Below, piece by piece: positions 5,816 to 10,153 of a stretch of DNA of 10,153 bases; within the stretch, counting starts at the first letter, position 1; every line of letters starts with the position of its first letter. The stretch is from NCBI GenBank assembly GCA_013331015.1, contig DUHF01000202.1, positions 1 through 10,153 on the forward strand. The letters are read 5' to 3'. The position numbers and the translations under genes are program-made. The stretch comes from Methanoregula sp. GTDB taxonomy: Archaea; Halobacteriota; Methanomicrobia; Methanomicrobiales; Methanospirillaceae. The notes beneath the pieces were generated by a model. The model was given only the letters and a program-made list of their open reading frames with translations, was not told where the DNA came from and did not search any database.

Positions 5816-6631
5816 TCAGTACTGCAACGGCTCTGCGTCCTCAAGATAGAAATTAAACAACCGCTGCCCCCAGGAAACGGCAGCCGGATCCTCGCTGAAC
5901 AGGTCCGTTGTCGTATCAAAGGTGATGCCGTCGTTCCGGTACAGCCCGAGCGAGAGGCCCTTGTCCGTGACGGTGAGCCCCACGGGAATTTTCTGTTCCG
6001 TAACCCGGATTTTGAGATTGTATCCCGTATCGAGGACCGGCCGAATCGTCTCGATATACCCTTTCTGGAACAACTGGACTGCAAGCTCTTTTCCCACGAC
6101 AAGGTCGACCGGCACACCTTCAAGAACCCGCTTGGCGATAGCTTCGGTGTGTGCAGGGCTGGAGATGGGGGTGAGGATGCAGATTCGGGAGCCTTCGGTT
6201 ACCATCCTGATAAAATTGAAGAACACGTTGAAGATCTCAACATTCGTATCGCTGATGATCCGGGAATCATAGAGATCACCGATATCGGATAGAAAAGGTG
6301 CCGGGATCCCTTCCAGGTAGTGATCGGAAAAGAAGTGCTGGTGGCGTTTGATCGAGCCGGTTGTCCGCACATGGTCGTAGATCTTCCCCGCAAGGATCCG
6401 TCCAAGAGGGGACAACCGGTATTCGTAATCGATCATGGTGATATAATCAGCGGACTCCAGGATCCGGATCTTGGGGATGATGGCCTGCGATGTGCTGCCG
6501 GTGATCTCCCGGAGCTGGGCAAGGGTTTTGTCTCCTTCAAAAAGCGAGAGCAGGATCTGGATGAGCAGGCGGGACCGGTAAACCGACTGGATCTCCTCCA
6601 TCATGGAATCGTAGATATCGAGGATCTTCAT
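5816..6631 (-). CDS. Winged-helix regulator with FilR1-middle (DUF1724) domain
   Basis: A 271-residue protein. Residues about 18-85 form an ArsR-like winged helix: SRLLIQILLSLFEGDKTLAQLREITGSTSQAIIPKIRILESADYI, then a YEYRLSPLGRILAGKI wing. Residues about 125-262 fit the methanogen-specific output domain DUF1724 (FilR1_middle), ending with the usual LSLGLYRNDG ... WGQRLFNFYLEDAE pattern. Members include FilR1, the quorum-sensing-associated regulator of Methanothrix; the ligand here is unknown. The ATG at 6631 has no strong Shine-Dalgarno. It lies upstream of the UbiA gene in the same direction but has its own promoter. It is one candidate for binding the ATTCATC operators, though no copy of that dyad lies in its own promoter. 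Confidence 0.88.
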   Translation of the reverse strand: MKILDIYDSMMEEIQSVYRSRLLIQILLSLFEGDKTLAQLREITGSTSQAIIPKIRILESADYITMIDYEYRLSPLGRILAGKIYDHVRTTGSIKRHQHFFSDHYLEGIPAPFLSDIGDLYDSRIISDTNVEIFNVFFNFIRMVTEGSRICILTPISSPAHTEAIAKRVLEGVPVDLVVGKELAVQLFQKGYIETIRPVLDTGYNLKIRVTEQKIPVGLTVTDKGLSLGLYRNDGITFDTTTDLFSEDPAAVSWGQRLFNFYLEDAEPLQY

Positions 6632-6657
6632 GCGCTGTATGTACCTGATACTCCAGT

Positions 6658-6706
6658 GACCTATATAGCATTATGCCGGAGTAAATTGCCCCGTCAATAT
6701 AAAAAC
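6658..6706 (-). promoter_or_regulatory. Promoter region of the FilR1-type regulator gene
   Basis: On the minus strand two TATA-like boxes are visible: TTTTTATATTG (about 6695-6705), predicting a roughly 45-nt leader, and GCTATATAGG (about 6660-6669), predicting a leader of about 8 nt. TACTCC (minus, about 6678-6683) and GGAGTA (about 6649-6654) form an imperfect long-range dyad around the second box. Which box is used cannot be decided from sequence. Confidence 0.45.
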
Positions 6707-6750
6707 CTGTTATGACCGGGAATGCAGGGTTTTTTTTGTTCCCGGGTGGT

Positions 6751-6767
6751 GTTTCCGGTGCGGAAAC
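6751..6767. repeat. 7-bp hairpin in divergent intergenic region
   Basis: GTTTCCG-GTG-CGGAAAC is a perfect 7-bp inverted repeat with a 3-nt loop, midway between the divergent FilR1-type regulator and resolvase-like genes. It is too far from either start to be a core promoter element. No further gene is visible in 6632-6886. Confidence 0.4.
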
Positions 6768-6857
6768 GAGCGGGCAACCGGCCTCCGTATCCTGTGCCGT
6801 GGTGTTGTGGTTCATCTGCCGGCACCCCCCCACACCTTCGCCCCGCACGCCTAACCC

Positions 6858-6865
6858 GTTATAGT
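6858..6865 (+). promoter_or_regulatory. TATA-like box of the resolvase-like gene
   Basis: GTTATAGT is centred about 25 nt upstream of ATG 6887. The bases just before the ATG (CCATCCTCCGGT) contain no Shine-Dalgarno, so a leaderless transcript is likely. Confidence 0.45.
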
Positions 6866-6886
6866 GCGTGTGTCCCATCCTCCGGT

Positions 6887-7342
6887 ATGTCACTGGTCGA
6901 TCTCATCATCCCGGTCCTCATCGCCCTCGCGGTCGGTTTCGCGCTGGGTTTTTTATACGTGCAAGCCCAGATCTCCGCGATTGAAGCCCGGTACCGTGCC
7001 GAGCTGGAGACGTGGAAGCTGGAAGCAACGAGCGGGATCAGGAAGGACTCCGTGAACCGTTCCCGTTCGACCCTGAAGGGCAGGATTGCCGAGCAGATGG
7101 CTCCGCTCCTGCCCGAGTTCGCGTTCAACCCGGCCGATGCCCGCTTCATCGGGTCGCCCGTGGACTACGTCATCTTCGACGGCCTGACCGATGTGTCGGA
7201 CGATAAAAAAAAGGAGATCCGGATCATCTTCATGGACGTCAAACAGGGCACCGGTAATCTCAGCCGGACCCAGCGGGTCATCCGAAATGCCGTTCTCGCA
7301 AAGCAGGTGGGCTGGGAGACGCTGCGGGTTGCCGGTGAATAG
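6887..7342 (+). CDS. Membrane-anchored Holliday-junction-resolvase-like nuclease (Endonuc_Holl type)
   Basis: A 151-residue protein. An N-terminal hydrophobic helix (about 5-25) is followed by a short charged coil (30-48) and a PD-(D/E)xK-like nuclease core. Candidate catalytic residues are E69 in KGRIAEQMAP, D93 in SPVDYVIFDGL, and D117 with K119 in IIFMDVKQG; the SRTQRVIRNAV helix (126-135) is typical of the family described as related to archaeal Holliday junction resolvases. The substrate is predicted from the family only. The start is MSLVDLI at 6887: a longer in-frame extension upstream (to 6722) crosses the promoter and reads as non-protein. No replication or repair gene is adjacent. 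The membrane helix is unusual for a resolvase. Confidence 0.85.
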   Translation: MSLVDLIIPVLIALAVGFALGFLYVQAQISAIEARYRAELETWKLEATSGIRKDSVNRSRSTLKGRIAEQMAPLLPEFAFNPADARFIGSPVDYVIFDGLTDVSDDKKKEIRIIFMDVKQGTGNLSRTQRVIRNAVLAKQVGWETLRVAGE

Positions 7343-7470
7343 GTCCGGCCCAAACACACCCGGATCCCAAGGCCCGGGCAATAAAAATTCCTGCAGACGG
7401 TGCCCTGTACAAGAGATCTTATTACCTCCACCTCCCTATCCTTGCACAAGAGGCAGGTGCACAGGTAAGC

Positions 7471-7656
7471 ATGGAAACCATTGTCAAGGTCATCAGTTTT
7501 TTCATCGCACTTTTTGTGATCGCAAACGGGGTCTGGGTGGCATTCATGCCCCCCTTCGGTGACGAACCGGTAGGATTTGCCATCATCGCGGTTGGCATCT
7601 TCATCCCCATCATCACCCTGTACGTGGGACGGCTGGGCGACAGCCGGTACGACTAA
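7471..7656 (+). CDS. 61-residue two-helix membrane protein
   Basis: A small protein with two hydrophobic segments (about 5-24 and 33-52), separated by a short MPPFGDEPVGF loop and ending in GRLGDSRYD. The ATG at 7471 is preceded by ACAGGTAAGC (AGGT as a weak ribosome site). Third-position GC preference resembles its neighbours. I do not recognise a named family, though such two-helix proteins are common in methanogen genomes. It follows the resolvase-like gene by 128 nt and may have its own promoter (CTTATTACC near 7419-7427). Confidence 0.7.
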   Translation: METIVKVISFFIALFVIANGVWVAFMPPFGDEPVGFAIIAVGIFIPIITLYVGRLGDSRYD

Positions 7657-8002
7657 CCCCCGTGGCAAAACAAAATTTTTTCCCCGGTACCGGAAATGCT
7701 CATAACGGGATAGGGGTTGATTGGTTCATCCTGCTGGTAACGCCTTTTTTAGCCCACAGCCAAAACCCTCGGTTGCGCCCCCCGGTACGATGACCGGATA
7801 TCCGCGTAAAAAAATGCTCGTGATGGCTGCGGGCTGATTTGGATCCTGACCGTGCAGCCGATGGGGGAAAACGCCGAAAAACCCTCTCTCGCGAAAAACT
7901 CCGCAGCCTCCAATAGTGGTGTCAGGTTCCGCTATCAGGTATGGGGGAAGATCAGCCTCCGTGTAACGAGCGTGGGATGCACCAAAAAAATGATAACCGG
8001 GG
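7657..8002. other. Gene-free stretch between convergent genes
   Basis: These 346 nt separate the 61-residue membrane protein (+) from the lipoprotein gene (-). Apart from T-tracts at either end and a 10-bp palindrome CCGGTACCGG (7684-7693), I see no coding frame with a credible start, no RNA fold that I recognise and no repeat. The open frame running through its right end is a shadow of the lipoprotein gene. Confidence 0.5.
7676..7681 (+). terminator. T-tract after small membrane protein gene
   Basis: A T6 run about 20 nt beyond TAA 7654-7656, without a strong hairpin. Archaeal termination can use such tracts alone. Confidence 0.35.
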
Positions 8003-8016
8003 TCAGTTGAATGACC
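7984..8016 (-). terminator. Terminator of the lipoprotein gene
   Basis: GGTCA-GTTGAA-TGACC (8001-8016) forms a 5-bp stem spanning the stop codon, followed on the minus strand by a T7 run (7990-7984). Confidence 0.45.
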
Positions 8017-8509
8017 GGTACGGCACGAGCGCGTCGTGGATCTTCACTCTCTCACCCTGGGGATCCGTTGCCCAGACCTCGACACGGTTGACGTTCCCCA
8101 TATCGTTGGTCACGGGCAGTGAGACCGAGTCCCCGACGCGGAACGTGCCGTCCCGCTTGATGCTCCCGGTCTCGATCTTACCATCAGCACGGGTCACTCT
8201 GACATCCACGGCAAGGATGAAGTTGAGCCCCTTTCCCCCGCGGATGGTGGTAATGACCTGCGGGTCAGGGCCGTAGTTGTTCCCGTTCACCTGCACATCA
8301 AGGCTCCACATGTCAGGGAGCGTCTGGGTGGGGCCGGGCGTCATCGAAATCTGGGTCGGTTCCGGTGTGGCAACTGTGGTATCCTCGATGGTAGACACCG
8401 GTGTCGCAGTCGGCGTTGCGACGGGGGTCTCCGGTTGCGTGCAACCGGCGACCAAGGCAAGCAGCATGCAGAAGATGAGCATGCCGGCAAGAGCGAAGAT
8501 CTTTTTCAT
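8003..8509 (-). CDS. Secreted lipoprotein with Thr/Pro-rich linker
   Basis: A 168-residue protein. The N-terminus MKKIFALAGMLIFCMLLALVAGC is a lipoprotein signal peptide whose lipobox LVAGC predicts cleavage before the Cys and anchoring to the outer face of the membrane. A Thr/Pro-rich spacer follows (about 25-62; repeated TPVATPTATP), then a beta-rich C-terminal domain of about 100 residues (LDVQVNGNNYGPDPQVITTIRGG ... VRVTRADGKIETGSI ... VEVWATDPQGERVKIHDALVPY). This architecture is common among Methanomicrobiales surface proteins; the ligand is unknown. The start at 8509 is chosen because a TATA-like box lies about 26 nt upstream and the signal peptide begins there; the longer upstream frame would cross the promoter and overlap the divergent gene. 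The mRNA is probably leaderless. Confidence 0.83.
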   Translation of the reverse strand: MKKIFALAGMLIFCMLLALVAGCTQPETPVATPTATPVSTIEDTTVATPEPTQISMTPGPTQTLPDMWSLDVQVNGNNYGPDPQVITTIRGGKGLNFILAVDVRVTRADGKIETGSIKRDGTFRVGDSVSLPVTNDMGNVNRVEVWATDPQGERVKIHDALVPYRSFN

Positions 8510-8530
8510 ACCCGAAAGATTGCCGGCCGG

Positions 8531-8541
8531 ATTATATGATG
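8531..8541 (-). promoter_or_regulatory. TATA-like box of the lipoprotein gene
   Basis: On the minus strand CATATAAT is centred about 26 nt upstream of ATG 8509, and no Shine-Dalgarno precedes that ATG. This spacing fits a leaderless transcript. Confidence 0.5.
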
Positions 8542-8612
8542 GTTGTGCCACCCCATGCTTATCGCAAAAAGCCTGCTGACGGGTGGGGGATCCCGACGAA
8601 AAACGCCCCGAA

Positions 8613-8639
8613 ATCCTTATCCCGCACGGTGATAAGGAT
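8613..8639 (+). promoter_or_regulatory. 9-bp dyad covering the ribosome site of the HdeD-like gene
   Basis: ATCCTTATC (8613-8621) and GATAAGGAT (8631-8639) are perfect reverse complements with a 9-nt spacer. The right arm supplies the AAGGATG ribosome site just ahead of ATG 8645. If fully transcribed, the hairpin would hide the ribosome site; as DNA it could be an operator at the promoter. Confidence 0.5.
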
Positions 8640-8644
8640 GTACC

Positions 8645-9205
8645 ATGAATGATCCGCACCCCGTCCGGTGGAAATCAATGGTCGGCCTTGGGATACTCGG
8701 CGCTCTCCTTGGCCTGTTTATGCTCTTCTTCTCGCACGCAGCAATAGACATGATCGTTGCCCTAGCCGGTGTTGCTATCATCCTGCTCTCGGCAATCTTC
8801 TTAGTCGAAGGCCTCTTTCTCGATGCCGAGGGCTGGTCCCGGTGGGGCATCTTTGGTCTGGGGACGCTCGGTCTGCTTGTCGGCATCGTCTCCATCATCG
8901 CACCCCCGCTTTTAGTCGTCTCAACCGGTCTCCTCATCGGGATATTCCTGCTCATCTACGGGATTGGCGAGATTGCCATCGGGGTCGGGATGGTTATCGT
9001 TGATACCATGGTGCGGATGGTCTTTGTCATGATCGGCATCTTCTCGATGGTTGTCGGACTCTTCCTGATTCTCAACCCGATGCTCGGTCTCGATATCTTT
9101 GTCTGGCTGGTTGGCCTGTACCTGGTGGTGCTGGGCCTGATGCGGGTTGCCCATGGGCTCAACGAGCGCGACTCTGGCGGGAAGGCTGCGGTAACGCGGC
9201 TGTGA
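8645..9205 (+). CDS. HdeD-like (DUF308) membrane protein
   Basis: A 186-residue protein with six hydrophobic segments (about 11-29, 33-55, 66-88, 91-112, 120-141, 147-167) arranged as pairs, the internal-repeat layout of the HdeD/DUF308 family. Typical features are the short Gly-rich turns (GALLGLFML, GLLVGIVSII, SMVVGLFLILNP) and the conserved LNPMLGLDIFVWLVGLYLVVLGLMRVAHGL ending. E. coli HdeD is linked to acid stress; archaeal members have no assigned role. ATG 8645 is preceded by AAGGATG at good spacing. It is divergent from the lipoprotein gene (135 nt between starts). A perfect dyad covers its ribosome site, suggesting specific control. Confidence 0.85.
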   Translation: MNDPHPVRWKSMVGLGILGALLGLFMLFFSHAAIDMIVALAGVAIILLSAIFLVEGLFLDAEGWSRWGIFGLGTLGLLVGIVSIIAPPLLVVSTGLLIGIFLLIYGIGEIAIGVGMVIVDTMVRMVFVMIGIFSMVVGLFLILNPMLGLDIFVWLVGLYLVVLGLMRVAHGLNERDSGGKAAVTRL

Positions 9206-9206
9206 A

Positions 9207-9224
9207 TTTTTTTTAGTTTTTTTT
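9207..9224 (+). terminator. Double T8 tract after the HdeD-like gene
   Basis: TTTTTTTT-AG-TTTTTTTT begins one base after the TGA stop. Two T8 runs in tandem are a strong archaeal termination signal. Confidence 0.65.
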
Positions 9225-9538
9225 GAAATCAGTTCTCCTGAAAAACACGCATGAACCGATCAGGTTCAGACCCCATCCAAAAAAATCCAAGGTGATTCTT
9301 TATTAACGAGAGGTGCCGCCGCCCCGGCGGCTTCAGTACCCGGTTTTTTTACGGATTATCCGTATTTTTAATGCAGGATACCCGTAATCCATCGTCATCG
9401 TATCCAAGGGTGCCACGAGCGTTCGAGGCTTTAGCCCAGAAGAGCGTCAGCAGTTTTTCCCCAAATCCAATCCCCCACCGCAGGATACCGGAGCACAGGC
9501 GGGATGGACGTATCCCCTTAAGGAACAAAACCCACACG
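9225..9538. other. Gene-poor region with three hairpins
   Basis: About 310 nt between the HdeD-like gene (+) and the helicase gene (-). It holds three inverted repeats: TGAACC-GATCA-GGTTCA (9252-9268), GCCGCCG-CCC-CGGCGGC (9315-9331, with a T7 run at 9344-9350 on +), and TACGGA-TTA-TCCGTA (9350-9364, followed by T5 on +). On the minus strand a TATA-like TTAAAAATA (about 9363-9371) and a T7 run (9279-9285) flank the GC-rich hairpin, so a small RNA of about 60 nt is conceivable. The 62-codon GTG-started frame on the minus strand (9537-9349) is not convincing as a gene. Confidence 0.4.
9315..9350 (+). terminator. GC-rich hairpin followed by T7
   Basis: A perfect 7-bp stem GCCGCCG/CGGCGGC with loop CCC, then TTCAGTACCCGG and T7. 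It lies 110 nt beyond the HdeD-like stop, so it may be a back-up terminator or part of an RNA gene. Confidence 0.4.
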
Positions 9539-9556
9539 AAAAAAAAGATAAAAAAA
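9539..9556 (-). terminator. T-tract terminator of the helicase gene
   Basis: On the minus strand the TAA stop (9557-9559) is followed at once by T7-ATC-T8. This mirrors the double tract after the HdeD-like gene. Confidence 0.6.
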
Positions 9557-10153
9557 TTACCGGCGCATCGGCTTGTTGCCGCCGGCTGCCGGTTCGATAC
9601 CGGTAGGCTGGTTCCGTATCGTCCGGTCCTTCATGATCGAATAGACCTCGGAGGCGTTCTCCTTTGGCACCTCCACAAAGGAGTAGGAGTCCAGGATGCG
9701 GATTGCGCCGATGGCTTTTCCGGGAATCCCGGTCTCTCCGGCGATTGCCCCGACAATGTCCTTTGGAGCAACCTTGTGCATCCGGCCGACCGCAAGGAAG
9801 AACCTGACCATGCCGACCTCTGCACCGGTATCGGCAAAGTCGATGTCATCGTGCTGTTTCCTTGCCTCGTCCTGCCCCCCGCTGCTGCCGAGCTCCATCT
9901 GGACTTTTAAGAGCGCTGATGCGATCTCGATCGTTGAGAGATCACCCTCGCTCTCCTCCTCGATGATCCGGATGTAAGGCTCAAGACCGCCGGCCTTTAC
10001 TGCCTCACGGACCTTCTCGAGCATGGCGCGGATACGGGTCTCTGCCACATCGCTCTGGGTGGGGACGGGCATCCGGGCGAGCTGGACTTTGGCGTACTTC
10101 TGGATCTCGTGGATCTTGGTAAAGTCCCGGGGAGAGACGAACGTGACCGCCTT
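9557..10153 (-). CDS. DEAD-box RNA helicase, C-terminal part with DbpA-type RNA-binding domain
   Basis: The frame enters from the right edge and gives 198 visible residues. It opens with KAVTFVSPRDFTKIHEIQKYAK, the end of the helicase C-terminal RecA-like domain, followed by the basic/Pro stretch RMPVPTQSDV usual in CsdA/DeaD-type helicases. A helical dimerisation-like segment follows (about 36-92). Residues about 113-177 (GMVRFFLAVGRMHKVAPKDIVGAIAGETGI ... IRILDSYSFVEVP) match the DbpA RNA-binding domain, which directs such helicases to structured rRNA or mRNA. The product is an ATP-dependent RNA unwinding protein, likely for ribosome assembly or RNA remodelling in the cytoplasm. The tail is basic (GGNKPMRR). 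The ATPase motifs lie outside the window. Confidence 0.9.
   Translation of the reverse strand, partial: KAVTFVSPRDFTKIHEIQKYAKVQLARMPVPTQSDVAETRIRAMLEKVREAVKAGGLEPYIRIIEEESEGDLSTIEIASALLKVQMELGSSGGQDEARKQHDDIDFADTGAEVGMVRFFLAVGRMHKVAPKDIVGAIAGETGIPGKAIGAIRILDSYSFVEVPKENASEVYSIMKDRTIRNQPTGIEPAAGGNKPMRR

Noticed and set aside
6722..6886. N-terminal extension of the resolvase-like protein
   Set aside because: The extra 55 residues are Pro/Arg/Cys-rich and cover the TATA-like box; a membrane helix starts cleanly at ATG 6887.
7684..7693. CCGGTACCGG palindrome
   Set aside because: Short GGTACC/CCGG palindromes recur throughout this GC-rich window and this one has no promoter context.
7941..8276. 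Plus-strand open frame of 111 codons
   Set aside because: Mostly antisense to the lipoprotein gene, whose signal peptide and linker are unmistakable.
8510..8659. N-terminal extension of the lipoprotein
   Set aside because: It would bury the signal peptide and overlap the divergent HdeD-like gene; a TATA-like box lies inside it.
9349..9537. Minus-strand 62-codon frame starting at GTG
   Set aside because: No ribosome site, no promoter at the right distance, no recognisable motif, and its end runs through the hairpin at 9350-9364.
1..10153. CRISPR array, tRNA, rRNA or insertion sequence
   Set aside because: No regularly spaced repeats, no cloverleaf-like segment and no transposase-like frame were seen on either strand.

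Overview
The window looks like chromosomal DNA from a methanogenic archaeon, most likely of the order Methanomicrobiales (a Methanoregula-like organism is my best guess, from recall of family distributions and not from a search). The grounds are archaeal TATA-like boxes about 25 nt upstream of starts that lack a Shine-Dalgarno site, a winged-helix/FilR1-middle (DUF1724) regulator, an Endonuc_Holl-type resolvase-like protein, a REC-PAS protein, a UbiA-family membrane prenyltransferase with no quinone genes nearby, and T-rich 3' ends without bacterial-style operon structure.

Layout. Positions 1-173 hold the C-terminal end of a HEAT-repeat protein (+). Positions 3160 to 240 (-) hold a compact five-gene operon: an HTH regulator, a small two-helix membrane protein, a membrane protein with a bacterial-PH-like domain, an SdpI/DUF1648 membrane protein, and a YkgJ-type Cys-cluster protein. 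The first four genes are joined by three ATGA stop/start overlaps. The three membrane proteins share an N-terminal Y-x-GWCP module although the rest of each protein is unrelated. The promoter has a TATA-like box and, immediately downstream, a perfect 9+9 bp palindrome abutting the first ATG, which suggests autorepression. This cassette recalls Bacillus sdpR-sdpI (repressor plus membrane immunity protein) but carries extra parts, and it is the most interesting item here.

Positions 5663 to 3400 (-) hold a UbiA-family prenyltransferase and, downstream, a REC-PAS protein probably preceded by a 67-codon small ORF. The two transcription units carry the same promoter/operator, AAGATTCATC-N5-GATGAATATAAA (written on the + strand), so they probably form a small regulon. 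Positions 6631-5816 (-) encode a FilR1-type winged-helix regulator, a candidate controller for the neighbourhood.

Positions 6887-7656 (+) encode a membrane-anchored Holliday-resolvase-like nuclease and a 61-residue two-helix membrane protein. Positions 8509-8003 (-) encode a Thr/Pro-rich lipoprotein, divergent from an HdeD-like (DUF308) membrane protein at 8645-9205 (+). After a roughly 330-nt gene-poor stretch with three hairpins, positions 10153-9557 (-) hold the C-terminal part of a DEAD-box RNA helicase with a DbpA-type RNA-binding domain. No tRNA, rRNA, CRISPR array or insertion sequence was seen.
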